Source of the DNA: an uncultured Bacteroidales bacterium
GTDB lineage: Bacteria > Bacteroidota > Bacteroidia > Bacteroidales > Paludibacteraceae
Direction: 5' to 3'
Length of the DNA: 64,000 nucleotides
Assembly (NCBI GenBank): GCA_902799555.1
Contig: CADCBB010000007.1
Location: 56,449-120,448 of the forward strand
The notes beneath the pieces were generated by a model. That model was given only the letters and a program-made list of their open reading frames with translations. It ran no database searches and was not told where the DNA came from. This document shows positions 41,692-49,661 of this stretch, piece by piece (position 1 is the stretch's first letter; every line of letters begins with the position of its first letter). The position numbers and the translations under genes were made by a program.

Positions 41692-42924
41692 ATGATTTTG
41701 AATTATATTTGGATTTCGCTCATCTTGCTGGCCATTTTGATGGGTTTGGTGCAAGCAATATGTTATGGAAACGTGGATATCTTCTCCGCGATTCTCAATT
41801 CTACTTTTGATAGTGCCAAGACGGGTTTTGAATTATCATTGGGTCTGACGGGTGTTCTGGCATTATGGATGGGTATCATGAAGATCGGTGAGCAAGCCGG
41901 GGCGGTGAATACGCTGGGTAAAGCGATCAATCCTTTCTTCAGTCGTATCTTTCCGGATATCCCAAAGGGACATCCGGTTTACGGGTCAATGCTGATGAAT
42001 TTTGCGGCGAACATGTTAGGTCTGGATAATGCGGCGACGCCCATGGGGCTGAAGGCGATGGGGGAGCTGCAGGAACTGAATACGGATAAGACCAAAGCAT
42101 CGAATGCGATGATTATGTTCGTGGTGTTAGGCGCCAGTGGTCTGACACTTATCCCGACTACTATTATGGCATACCGTGCACAGTTGGGCGCCGCTAATCC
42201 GGCGGACGTCTTCCTGCCGATACTTATTGCCACTTATGTAGCGACGTTGGTGGGCCTCATATGTGTCTGTATCGCGCAGAAAATCAAGCTCAAAGACCCG
42301 GTAGTTATCGGCACATTAGTAGGCCTGACAGCCTTGGTTGGTCTGCTCGTTTGGGGTGCAACATTGCTGAGTCCACATGCCTTGTCGGTGGTATCGGCAG
42401 CGGTAGCGGCGATCTTATTGTTAGGCGTAATTTGCTGGTTTGTGATCCAGGCAATGTGTAAGAAAATAAACGTCTATGATGCGTTTATCGATGGTGCGAA
42501 AGGCGGTTTCCAGACAGCTATCGGCATCATCCCCTACCTCATCGCGATTCTTGTGGCAGTAGGCATGTTCCGTGCCAGCGGCGCGATGGGATTGTTGGAA
42601 CAGGGTTTGGCGGCTCTTTTTGCAGCCTGCGGCATCAATCCGGACATGGCAGGAGCAGTACCGACCGCTTTGATGAAACCGCTGAGCGGAGGCGGGGCAA
42701 GAGGCTTGATGTTGGAAGCCATGACCACGCACGGCGCTGACAGTCTCGTAGGTCGTCTGTGCTGTATCCTACAAGGCACTACAGACACGACGTTCTACGT
42801 TCTGGCCGTCTATTTCGGGAGTGTGAATATCAAGGACACCCGTCATGCAGTAGCCTGCTGCCTGTTGGCGGATTTGGCAGGTGCTATTGCGGCTTTTGCT
42901 ATTGCACCGATTTTCTTTGGTTAA
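41692..42924 (+). CDS. Fused spore maturation protein A/B family membrane protein
   Basis: 410 residues joining an SpmA half (about 1-195; GTVLALWMG-like LGLTGVLALWMGIMKIGEQAG, MNFAANMLGLDNAATPMGLKAM) to an SpmB half (about 225-410; AKGGFQTAIGIIPYLIAILVAVGMFRASG, LMKPLSGGGARGLMLEAM, ILQGTTDTTFYVLAVYFGSVN). Both carry nucleoside-recognition (Gate) motifs. The fusion is common in Bacteroidota, where it cannot concern sporulation and is thought to be a transporter-like membrane protein. A leaderless start is suggested by the promoter position. Confidence 0.9.
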   Translation: MILNYIWISLILLAILMGLVQAICYGNVDIFSAILNSTFDSAKTGFELSLGLTGVLALWMGIMKIGEQAGAVNTLGKAINPFFSRIFPDIPKGHPVYGSMLMNFAANMLGLDNAATPMGLKAMGELQELNTDKTKASNAMIMFVVLGASGLTLIPTTIMAYRAQLGAANPADVFLPILIATYVATLVGLICVCIAQKIKLKDPVVIGTLVGLTALVGLLVWGATLLSPHALSVVSAAVAAILLLGVICWFVIQAMCKKINVYDAFIDGAKGGFQTAIGIIPYLIAILVAVGMFRASGAMGLLEQGLAALFAACGINPDMAGAVPTALMKPLSGGGARGLMLEAMTTHGADSLVGRLCCILQGTTDTTFYVLAVYFGSVNIKDTRHAVACCLLADLAGAIAAFAIAPIFFG

Positions 42925-42942
42925 AAACAAGAAAAATGACAA

Positions 42943-42972
42943 AAAGTATATATATACAAAGTATATATATAG
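42943..42972. repeat. 15-bp tandem repeat (2 units) after spmAB
   Basis: AAAGTATATATATAC and AAAGTATATATATAG in the spacer to ybeY. Confidence 0.7.
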
Positions 42973-43009
42973 TAAATGCACAAAAATAGCAAAAAAGTTA
43001 AAGTATCTT

Positions 43010-43048
43010 ATGGGAATCCTATGGGAATGTTATGGGAATCCTATGGGG
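43010..43048. repeat. 11-bp tandem repeat (3.5 units) before ybeY
   Basis: ATGGGAATCCT, ATGGGAATGTT, ATGGGAATCCT, ATGGGG. Confidence 0.85.
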
Positions 43049-43081
43049 CAGATAGCTAAAGAATAGCAGAAAGAAAGGTAA

Positions 43082-43495
43082 ATGATACGATTTAGTGCAG
43101 ATAGTATAGAGATGCCGGCGTTGGATGAGCGCAAGGTGACACGATGGATCCGTGCCGTGGCAGCGGATTACGGGTTTAGTGTGGGTAATATCAATTATAT
43201 CTTTTGTTCCGATGAGCGAGAGTTAGCGGTGAATCGGGAGTTTTTGGGGCATGATTACTATACAGACGTCATTACGTTTGATTATACGACGCAGAGTACG
43301 CTGAACGGCGATATCTTTATCTCCTTGGACACGGTGCGATCGAATGCCGAAATGGTAGGTGTGCCGTTTGAGCACGAGTTGCTGCGAATTATTATCCACG
43401 GTGTACTGCATCTGACGGGGCAAGGCGACAAGACGCCTGAGACGAAGGCGCAGATGACTGAAAAAGAAGAAAAAGCATTAGCCAAATTACACTGA
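43082..43495 (+). CDS. ybeY: Endoribonuclease YbeY (rRNA maturation factor)
   Basis: 137 residues. The metal-binding part HGVLHLTGQGDKTPE starts with His106 and His110; the third histidine of the E. coli-type motif is replaced by the Asp-Lys form I associate with Bacteroidota homologues. FLGHDYYTDVITFDY is the usual preceding block. YbeY acts in 16S rRNA 3'-end maturation and ribosome quality control. Separated from spmAB by 157 bp of tandem repeats and followed after 1 nt by the pectate lyase gene. Confidence 0.93.
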   Translation: MIRFSADSIEMPALDERKVTRWIRAVAADYGFSVGNINYIFCSDERELAVNREFLGHDYYTDVITFDYTTQSTLNGDIFISLDTVRSNAEMVGVPFEHELLRIIIHGVLHLTGQGDKTPETKAQMTEKEEKALAKLH

Positions 43496-43496
43496 T

Positions 43497-44654
43497 ATGA
43501 AAAAGATTGCTCTTATTGTTCTGTGTTCCTTGTTCCTTCTTCCGATCAAGGCAGTCAACTACTGCGCTACGCAGAGTTGGGGCTATGCAGGCAGCAATGT
43601 GACCGGTGGAGGTAGTGCGACACCGACCTTAGTAGCGAACGAGAGTCAGTTGAGTACCGCACTCAATAAGAAAAACAGCGTCATCATCATCACGCAGGAC
43701 ATCACCGTCACGAATCATATCAGTTCGGATAAAAACAACCTGACCATCATGGCATTGCCCGGTAAGAAACTGATTTCCAACAAACAGAACGATTCCGAAT
43801 CGGGTATTCTATACCTCAAGGGCAATAACCTTATACTGCGCAACTTGACCCTTATCGGTCCGGGTGCATATGACTGTGACGGATGGGATCTGCTCTGTCT
43901 GGACAAAGCCACGAACGTATGGGTGGACCACTGTGATTTCCAGGACGGAGTAGATGGAAACTTCGATATCAAAGGTACATCGGACAATATCACCGTTACA
44001 TGGTGCCGTTTCCGATATCTGAAAGCGCCTAAGGCAGGTGGATCAGGTGGCGCAGACGACCATCGTTTTTCAAACCTCGTGGGATCCGGTAGCAGCGACA
44101 AACCTTCTGACGGCACATATAATATCACATACGCTTTTTGTTGGTGGGACGAGGGTTGTAAACAACGTATGACGCGCTGCCGCAACTGTCTGATTCATTA
44201 TCTGAACTGCTATTGGAACAGTTCAGTAGCGGATTATTATGTAGGTCCGGAGAAGGCTTCTTCCTACTTCGAGGGCTGCACTTTTGCCGGTAAAGCCAAC
44301 AGCGCGAAGAATATCTACAAGGGTTTCAACAACACCACCAACTATTGCAAGTTCGTAAACTGCTCCGGCAATCTTCCGTCTAATGCCGGTTCGGTTGCAG
44401 CACCGACCTATTCGTACGATCAGCTGACAGCTTCTGAGGCACTCAATTACGTTACGAACGCTTCCTGCGGCGCAGGAGCGACGCTTACCATTACCAACAC
44501 GGCCGAGGTCTCATCTGCATGCGCCGGCGGCGACACCACGGCTATTGATGAAATACAAAGCGAGAAAGCATGCACAAAGATCCTGCGTAACGGACAAGTA
44601 TTCATCGTTCGGAAAGAACAGATTTACAATCTCTTAGGTCATCATGTCGAATAA
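43497..44654 (+). CDS. Secreted pectate lyase family protein (PL1-like)
   Basis: 385 residues with a signal peptide (1-19). The parallel beta-helix pattern is clear: NNLILRNLTLIGPGAYDCDGWDLLCLD, ATNVWVDHCDFQDGVDGNFDIKG, DNITVTWCRFRY and YNITYAFCWWDEGCKQRMTRCR. VWVDHCxxxxxxDGxxDIKxxSDxITVxWxxF is the Pec_lyase_C signature with the Ca-binding aspartates. It would cleave pectate by beta-elimination outside the inner membrane. The tail (CTKILRNGQVFIVRKEQIYN) resembles a short C-terminal export tail seen in Bacteroidales. The 3' end overlaps the DUF1963 gene by 11 nt. Confidence 0.87.
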   Translation: MKKIALIVLCSLFLLPIKAVNYCATQSWGYAGSNVTGGGSATPTLVANESQLSTALNKKNSVIIITQDITVTNHISSDKNNLTIMALPGKKLISNKQNDSESGILYLKGNNLILRNLTLIGPGAYDCDGWDLLCLDKATNVWVDHCDFQDGVDGNFDIKGTSDNITVTWCRFRYLKAPKAGGSGGADDHRFSNLVGSGSSDKPSDGTYNITYAFCWWDEGCKQRMTRCRNCLIHYLNCYWNSSVADYYVGPEKASSYFEGCTFAGKANSAKNIYKGFNNTTNYCKFVNCSGNLPSNAGSVAAPTYSYDQLTASEALNYVTNASCGAGATLTITNTAEVSSACAGGDTTAIDEIQSEKACTKILRNGQVFIVRKEQIYNLLGHHVE

Positions 44655-45183
44655 GCCTGCAGATGCACATTGGTGGGGTTACGCCGCATTGCCGGAAGGG
44701 ATGGAGTATCCTTACACGGTGGACGATACCCCCATGCACCTCGTTTGTCAGTTTCATCTGGACGAGGGGATGGTGTATGTGTTTGCCGACCTCGATTATT
44801 TCTTCGGGGACTTAGAAGCGGAAGGCGGTCATCTGGGCGAATGGGACGAGGTGTTTTACAAGGTACTTTATTCCCCTACCCGCGAGAATCTGCATGAACA
44901 CGAAGTAGTCGACGAGCATGGTAAGCCGGCCGTTCCGGCCGCACAGACGATGGATGAACCGGCGAAACGAGGCGAAGAGTCGGCTGTGCTCTGTCACCCG
45001 CATTGCTATTATGACGAACTGGAAGGCGACTTTCCGGGCTATCAGGTACTACTCGAATTGGATGAGTGCGAGCCGCTTGGTTTGCGATTCTATGACTGCG
45101 GCATGCTCTTCTTCCTTATCCGCCCTGACGATCTCTCTGCACGCCGTTTTGATCGTGTCAAATGTGCCTTGTATTCATTTTGA
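44644..45183 (+). CDS. DUF1963 (YwqG-like) protein
   Basis: 179 residues. ADAHWWGYAALPEGMEYPY, MHLVCQFHLDEGMVYVFADLDYFFGD, a middle acidic part and VLLELDECEPLGLRFYDCGMLFFLIRPDDLSARRFDRVKCALYSF fit DUF1963, a cytosolic family without known activity. It is coupled to the pectate lyase by an 11-nt overlap. A terminator follows at 45194. Confidence 0.8.
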   Translation: MSNKPADAHWWGYAALPEGMEYPYTVDDTPMHLVCQFHLDEGMVYVFADLDYFFGDLEAEGGHLGEWDEVFYKVLYSPTRENLHEHEVVDEHGKPAVPAAQTMDEPAKRGEESAVLCHPHCYYDELEGDFPGYQVLLELDECEPLGLRFYDCGMLFFLIRPDDLSARRFDRVKCALYSF

Positions 45184-45193
45184 AAAAAAACAG

Positions 45194-45225
45194 AAAAATC
45201 GCCCGAATTGAGTGATTTTTTTGTT
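45194..45225 (+). terminator. Terminator of the spmAB-ybeY-pectate lyase-DUF1963 group
   Basis: AAAAATCGC, 9-nt loop, GTGATTTTTTT; imperfect stem followed by seven T. Confidence 0.6.
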
Positions 45226-45229
45226 TTTA

Positions 45230-45261
45230 TTTGCATATGTCAAAAAAACATTGTATCTTTG
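45230..45261 (+). promoter_or_regulatory. Promoter of the 79-residue protein/beta-barrel/apbE group
   Basis: TTTGCATATGTC (from 45230) and TATCTTTG (45254-45261), 20 bp apart. Confidence 0.75.
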
Positions 45262-45333
45262 CAGCGAATTTTGGGGAATAGCCCCTAAAAAATCGATAAA
45301 TAACATATATAAACTATAAAAATACAACACATT

Positions 45334-45573
45334 ATGCGTACGACATTTAATCGCCTTCGTGCAGTAAAAGACAGCCTTCCGCATGGCAGTATGGACGCTA
45401 TTGCAGCTGAATTGGGAATTTCCGGAGAGGAAGTAAGAGCTTATTTCAACGGTGAGGGTAATGCTGATTACCACTTGGAGCCGGGCTTCGATGGCGGTAT
45501 TGTAGATTTCAGCAACACTCGCATTTTGGAGGTTGCCCTGCGCAAAGCATGGGAAGTGCAGAATGCACTTTAA
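45334..45573 (+). CDS. Small helix-turn-helix-like protein
   Basis: 79 residues. TFNRLRAVKDSLPHGSMDAIAAELGISGEEVRAYFNG reads like a short helix-turn-helix, followed by EPGFDGGIVDFSNTRILEVALRKAWE. I associate it with a conserved Bacteroidales small protein of unknown function; DNA binding is inferred. First gene after the promoter. Its stop codon is directly followed by a heptamer array that also includes the start region of the next gene. Confidence 0.75.
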   Translation: MRTTFNRLRAVKDSLPHGSMDAIAAELGISGEEVRAYFNGEGNADYHLEPGFDGGIVDFSNTRILEVALRKAWEVQNAL

Positions 45574-45601
45574 GTGGAAAGTGGAAAGTTGAAAGTTGAA
45601 A
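45574..45601. repeat. 7-bp tandem repeat (GTGGAAA x2, GTTGAAA x2)
   Basis: Four 7-bp units starting directly after the stop codon of the 79-residue gene. Confidence 0.9.
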
Positions 45602-46356
45602 AGTTTTTCAAAAGAGTAATAGCTCTGGTGCTATGCATCGGAGCATTACCTTTTGTAAATAACGCGAACGCGTGCGTACGAGACACGGTGGGTTTTACCT
45701 ACGGTGCGCAAGCGAGGGTGCAGGCCGCGTATTTATGGCGTGGTTTGTATGCCGGCGGGGCGAATATACAGGGTAGCGTCAATGTAGGCTACGGCGGTTT
45801 GTATGCCGACATGTGGTGGAACATCGGCGTGACGGATATGACGTTTCAGCAGTTCCAACCCGAAGTGGACTTCAGTCTGGGTTTTGCCCGATGGGGCTTG
45901 GACATATACGCCCTGTACATTCATAATTTCAACTGCGGGTTCTTTGATTTTGCGAACTATGCCGACAAGGGAAACCGCTTGGAGTTGAATGTGCGCTATA
46001 CGATCAGCAAGAAGATTCCGCTGACCCTCGCATGGGGTACGCGCGTGGCCGCTTCGGATTGTTATCTGAATGCCGTCGGGGAGATCGTTCGCGCTTATTC
46101 CAGTTACGCCGAGATCAGTTATACGCAAGCCCTTCGAGACGGCTGGAGCGTGTTCGGTGCAATCGGCGTGACGCCCTGGAAAGGATGCTACAACCCGAAT
46201 GGTGCTGCGCTGCAGAATATCGAAGTGCGAATCCGTAAAGACTGGGATTTGGGCAACCGATGCGGACTGATGGTACAAGGCCAACTTGCCGTAAGTCCGA
46301 TGGCTATGGTGCATGTGATCAATCCGAATATAACGTTTGGCGTTTATTTGAAATAA
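45574..46356 (+). CDS. Outer-membrane beta-barrel protein (paralogue 1)
   Basis: Up to 260 residues; the start is uncertain. GTG 45574 follows the previous stop directly, but the first codons (ESGKLKVEKFF) are encoded by GTGGAAA/GTTGAAA heptamers, so TTG 45589 or TTG 45595-97 just before KFFKRVIALVLCIG, a signal peptide ending VNNANA, is also possible. The mature part (AAYLWRGLYAGGANIQGSVNVGYGGLYADMWW ... NPNITFGVYLK) has barrel-like alternating strands. It shares AYLWRGxYxGG and PEVDF with the next gene, so the two are tandem paralogues. Putative porin-like protein; substrate unknown. Confidence 0.75.
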   Translation: MESGKLKVEKFFKRVIALVLCIGALPFVNNANACVRDTVGFTYGAQARVQAAYLWRGLYAGGANIQGSVNVGYGGLYADMWWNIGVTDMTFQQFQPEVDFSLGFARWGLDIYALYIHNFNCGFFDFANYADKGNRLELNVRYTISKKIPLTLAWGTRVAASDCYLNAVGEIVRAYSSYAEISYTQALRDGWSVFGAIGVTPWKGCYNPNGAALQNIEVRIRKDWDLGNRCGLMVQGQLAVSPMAMVHVINPNITFGVYLK

Positions 46357-46379
46357 CAAAAATAGAAATAACAAACAAT
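46350..46379. repeat. 15-bp tandem repeat (2 units) between the two beta-barrel genes
   Basis: GAAATAACAAAAATA and GAAATAACAAACAAT; it includes the upstream stop codon and reaches the next ATG. Confidence 0.8.
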
Positions 46380-47217
46380 GAAAAAGGTATTAGTATTAGT
46401 AGCCGCTATGATGGCGGTGGTTTTGTCTGCGAAAGCAGAAGTAGAGTTCGCTTATGAAGCGGGTGCCGATTTGGTAAGTGCTTATCTCTGGCGTGGTCAG
46501 TACAACGGTGGTTTGAGTTTCCAGCCGGAAGGTCTCGTTGGTTTTGACGCTAATGACGGAAATATCGAGTTCCGTGCCGGTGTTTGGGCCAATATTGGTG
46601 CTTCGGACTGGATGTTCAAGAAAGACGGTCTCGTTATTCCTGATGCATACAACCCCAACACGCAGTTTATGCCGGAGGTAGACTTTATTGCTTCGGTAAC
46701 AGCTTACGGCGCCAGCCTGGGTTATAACGCCTATTACTACTGCAACGACGGTAGCAACCACACTTCGGAGTTGTGGGTAGGTTATAACTTCAGCCATTTC
46801 TTCGGTGAACACGCCGGCGCGTACATCAACTGGTACACCACGATAGCCGGTGGTGGTGACCTCAAACCCGCACCTACCTTGACAGACCCCTTACGCGAAG
46901 TACAGGCGTTCTCTACCTATATCGAATTGGGCTATGACTACACGTTTGAAGACTATGGTCTGACTCTCGGCGCACAAGTAGGCCTCTCTCCGTGGGAGAG
47001 CCCGATCTACGGCAATGATAAATTCGCTTGCACCAACCTCAGCCTCAAGGTCAATAAAGAGTGGGAGTTTGAGTATCTAACACTGGATTTGTATGCAGTA
47101 GGTAGCCTGAACCCGGACGGCATCAACAAAGATAATGTTTATATCAGCGCAGCCGGTGACGACAAGCTGTATAATCAGAAACTGAACGGTTGCATTGGCG
47201 TAGGTGTTTGGTTTTAA
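46378..47217 (+). CDS. Outer-membrane beta-barrel protein (paralogue 2)
   Basis: 279 residues with a clear signal peptide (MKKVLVLVAAMMAVVLSAKA). The mature part begins EVEFAYEAGADLVSAYLWRGQYNGGLSFQPEG and shows amphipathic strands ending in GCIGVGVWF with a terminal aromatic residue, as expected for an outer-membrane barrel. It is related to the gene in front. Function unknown, possibly a porin. Confidence 0.82.
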   Translation: MKKVLVLVAAMMAVVLSAKAEVEFAYEAGADLVSAYLWRGQYNGGLSFQPEGLVGFDANDGNIEFRAGVWANIGASDWMFKKDGLVIPDAYNPNTQFMPEVDFIASVTAYGASLGYNAYYYCNDGSNHTSELWVGYNFSHFFGEHAGAYINWYTTIAGGGDLKPAPTLTDPLREVQAFSTYIELGYDYTFEDYGLTLGAQVGLSPWESPIYGNDKFACTNLSLKVNKEWEFEYLTLDLYAVGSLNPDGINKDNVYISAAGDDKLYNQKLNGCIGVGVWF

Positions 47218-47221
47218 ACAA

Positions 47222-47242
47222 GTTGAAAATTGAAAATTGAAA
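47222..47242. repeat. 7-bp tandem repeat (GTTGAAA, ATTGAAA x2) before apbE
   Basis: Three heptamers between the barrel stop codon and apbE, followed by AGGAGA, one of the few Shine-Dalgarno-like sequences in the window. Confidence 0.85.
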
Positions 47243-47250
47243 GGAGACAT

Positions 47251-48252
47251 ATGATCACAGCGTTGTTGGGCGTAGGTTTGGCAGCGTTGTTAATTTGGGG
47301 ATGGGATAATAACCCGAAGGCGCAGTACTTCCATAACGAAGGCCGCGTTTTCGGGACCTATTATAACATCCGCTATGAGGCTACGAACGACCTTGAAGAC
47401 AGTATTCAAGCTGCCTTTAATGCGTTTGATAACAGCCTCAGTCTCTTTAATCCCCACTCTATCCTCTCGGCCGTAAATGAGAACCGTGACACCACGACGA
47501 ACGCACTCTTCGAGACGATGTGGGCAGAGGCGGAAAAGGTGTATAGTCTTTCGGGCGGTGCTTTCGATGTTACCGTCGCGCCGCTGGTGAAGGCTTTCGG
47601 CTTTGGTAGAAAGAGCGATCAGTTTTCAGCCATCAGTAGCCAGACGATTGATTCGTTGCGCGCGTTTGTTGGTTTCGATAAAGTACAACTCATTGACCAT
47701 CATATCATTAAGTCGGATCCGCGTATACAGATAGACGGCGGAGCAGTAGCCAAAGGGCAGGCATGCGACCTGATTGCATCGTTACTTCGCTCCCAGGGTT
47801 GCGAGAACTACTTAGTTGACATAGGCGGAGAAGTGGTCGCACATGGTCTCAACGCCAAAGGAGAACCCTGGCATGTGGGCATCACGAAGCCAAACCTCAA
47901 TAACGAAGGGGCGCAGGACGAATTACAGGATATCTTGGCAGTGACCGATATCTGCATGGCCACCAGCGGCAACTACCGCAACTATTATTACGAAGGTACG
48001 GAACGTCGTTCGCATACAATCGACCCGCGTACCGGTTATCCCGTGCAACACTCCGTTTTGAGTGCCACTGTAGTCAGCTCGAGTTGTATGCGTGCCGATG
48101 CGTTGGCGACCGCCTGTATGGTATTGGGAGCAGAACAAGCGATCGATATGATCAACCGCGCTGAAGACGCAGCTTGTTACCTGATCGTAGCAAAAAAAGA
48201 CAGTTTAACGGTCATTTCCTCCCAAAATTGGGCGGAATTTATTAAAAAATAA
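47251..48252 (+). CDS. apbE: FAD:protein FMN transferase
   Basis: 333 residues from ATG 47251, preceded by AGGAGA; a TTG at 47230 inside the repeat is less likely. One N-terminal membrane anchor (ITALLGVGLAALLIWGW). ApbE landmarks: GTYYNIRYE, SLFNPHSILSAVN, GGAFDVTVAPLV, QIDGGAVAKGQACD, NYLVDIGGEVVAHG and SHTIDPRTGYPV. It attaches FMN covalently to threonine in proteins such as Nqr or Rnf subunits in the periplasm. Those targets are not in the window. Confidence 0.94.
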   Translation: MITALLGVGLAALLIWGWDNNPKAQYFHNEGRVFGTYYNIRYEATNDLEDSIQAAFNAFDNSLSLFNPHSILSAVNENRDTTTNALFETMWAEAEKVYSLSGGAFDVTVAPLVKAFGFGRKSDQFSAISSQTIDSLRAFVGFDKVQLIDHHIIKSDPRIQIDGGAVAKGQACDLIASLLRSQGCENYLVDIGGEVVAHGLNAKGEPWHVGITKPNLNNEGAQDELQDILAVTDICMATSGNYRNYYYEGTERRSHTIDPRTGYPVQHSVLSATVVSSSCMRADALATACMVLGAEQAIDMINRAEDAACYLIVAKKDSLTVISSQNWAEFIKK

Positions 48253-48260
48253 ATTTTTTT
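48236..48260 (+). terminator. Weak AT-only hairpin at the end of apbE
   Basis: AATTTATT-AAAA-AATAAATT followed by TTTTT, overlapping the apbE stop codon. Confidence 0.4.
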
Positions 48261-48261
48261 C

Positions 48262-48292
48262 TTGCATAATTCAAAAAAAAGCAGTACCTTTG
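48262..48292 (+). promoter_or_regulatory. Promoter of bamD-rpoZ-coaBC
   Basis: TTGCATAATTC (TTG 48262-48264) and TACCTTTG (48285-48292), 20 bp apart. Confidence 0.75.
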
Positions 48293-48355
48293 CGGGCTTT
48301 TTTATCGAGTGTTTAGAACACGAGAAAAAAATCTAGCTTGGGCTTATTTGGTAAA

Positions 48356-49159
48356 ATGCGCAATAAAGGCTTATTCATATTGCTTATTATGGTGTTCCTT
48401 ACGAGTTGTGGGGAGTACCAGCAGTTATTGAAATCGCGTGACCCGGAGGTGAAGTACCAGGCGGCCTTGCGGTATTTCAATGACAAGCAGTATGTAAAGG
48501 CGCAGACCTTGCTAGATGACGTCAGTTCGTACTACAAAGGTACGGAGCGTTCGGAGGATATCCTCGCTTACCTTGCCCGCAGTTATATGGGGCAGAAAGC
48601 CTACGAGTCCGCCACCGACTACTACCAAGCGTATGTGCGCAATTACCCAAAGGGTAAGTATGCGACCGAAGCGTATTTTCAGGTAGGCCACTGTCAGTAC
48701 TTGGACTCCCCGGATCCGCGTCTTGACCAACAGATCACCCGCAAAGCCATCGAGGCATTTACCCAATTTGTGGAGCTGTACCCCGAGAGTCCCTATGCCG
48801 AACAGGCCTACAGCGAGATGAGCGAGTTGTATGACAAGTTAGCCCTCAAAGAACTGAAAAGTGCACAACTCTATTATAACTTAGGCACCTATCTTGGCAA
48901 TAATTATTTGAGTTGCGAAGTGGTATGTAAGAATGCGCTCAAGAACTACCCGAGTAATGCCTACCGCGAGGATTTCAGTTGGCTCGTGCTGCAAGCCAAA
49001 TACCAGCAGATGCTCAACTCGTTCGAGGAGAAAAAAGTAGAACGAGCGCGGGAAGCCCAAGATGAATATTATAATTTCGTCACCGAGTACCCAGAGTCCA
49101 AGCATCGCAAAGAAGCCGACCGCATGCTTGCACAAATCAAGAAAATTACAAAAGAATAA
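48356..49159 (+). CDS. bamD: Outer-membrane assembly lipoprotein BamD
   Basis: 267 residues from ATG 48356 (MRNKGLFILLIMVFLTSCGE) with lipobox LTSC (Cys18); the longer frame from TTG 48338 is less likely. Tetratricopeptide-like repeats follow (KYQAALRYFNDKQYVKAQTLLDDV, DILAYLARSYMGQKAYESATDYYQ, AEAYFQVGHCQYLDSP). BamD is the periplasmic partner of BamA in beta-barrel insertion. First gene of a conserved Bacteroidota order bamD-rpoZ-coaBC. Confidence 0.94.
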   Translation: MRNKGLFILLIMVFLTSCGEYQQLLKSRDPEVKYQAALRYFNDKQYVKAQTLLDDVSSYYKGTERSEDILAYLARSYMGQKAYESATDYYQAYVRNYPKGKYATEAYFQVGHCQYLDSPDPRLDQQITRKAIEAFTQFVELYPESPYAEQAYSEMSELYDKLALKELKSAQLYYNLGTYLGNNYLSCEVVCKNALKNYPSNAYREDFSWLVLQAKYQQMLNSFEEKKVERAREAQDEYYNFVTEYPESKHRKEADRMLAQIKKITKE

Positions 49160-49163
49160 CAAT

Positions 49164-49496
49164 ATGGATTACAAAAATTCAAAAGCCCCAAGAAACACCG
49201 TAACACGTGACATCAACCAGCTCATGGAGCCGGTAGGCAACGTGTATGAGACGGTAGCTATCATCGCTAAACGTGCTAACCAGATCAGTATTGGTATCAA
49301 GCGCGAGCTGGACGCTAAACTGCAGGATTTCTCTATTCCTCAAGACAACTTGGAGGAGACCTTTGAGAATCGCGAGCAGATTGAGATCAGTCGTCAGTAC
49401 GAGCGTCTGCCGAAGCCGACACTGATGGCTACGCAGGAGTTTATCGACGGTGACCTCGTGTACCGTACCGGTAACCGCGATGAAGCATTGAAGTAA
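49164..49496 (+). CDS. rpoZ: RNA polymerase omega subunit, Bacteroidota type
   Basis: 110 residues from ATG 49164 (MDYKNSKAPRNTVTRDINQL). VYETVAIIAKRANQISIGIKRELDAKL is the omega core that clamps RNA polymerase beta', and FENREQIEISRQYERLPKPTLMATQEFIDGDL is the Bacteroidota-typical tail. Position between bamD and coaBC supports the call. Confidence 0.93.
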   Translation: MDYKNSKAPRNTVTRDINQLMEPVGNVYETVAIIAKRANQISIGIKRELDAKLQDFSIPQDNLEETFENREQIEISRQYERLPKPTLMATQEFIDGDLVYRTGNRDEALK

Positions 49497-49661
49497 GTCA
49501 CTTCGTGACGTTAAAAAGTTAAAATGGTCACTACGTGACGTTAAAAGGTTAAAATGGTGACTGCGTCACGTTACTATGCAGCGTGTTAACGTCGAAGACC
49601 ATTTTAACGTCGAAGACCATCTTAACTATTTAACGTTTTTTCGCTGAAAAACCATCTTAAC
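49497..49661. repeat. Complex direct and inverted repeat between rpoZ and coaBC
   Basis: Two copies of a 30-bp unit plus a third partial copy, each with a GTCAC-nnn-GTGAC hairpin and GTTAAAATGG, are followed by two copies of an 18-bp unit (GTCGAAGACCATTTTAAC) containing its inverse. The inverted parts can form a long stem. Two mini-frames occur: ATG GTC ACT ACG TGA at 49523 and an 11-codon frame starting near 49554. Leader or attenuator function possible. Confidence 0.75.

Noticed and set aside
49497-49661. CRISPR-like repeat
   Set aside because: Only two and a third direct units, no unique spacers of constant length, and no cas genes nearby.
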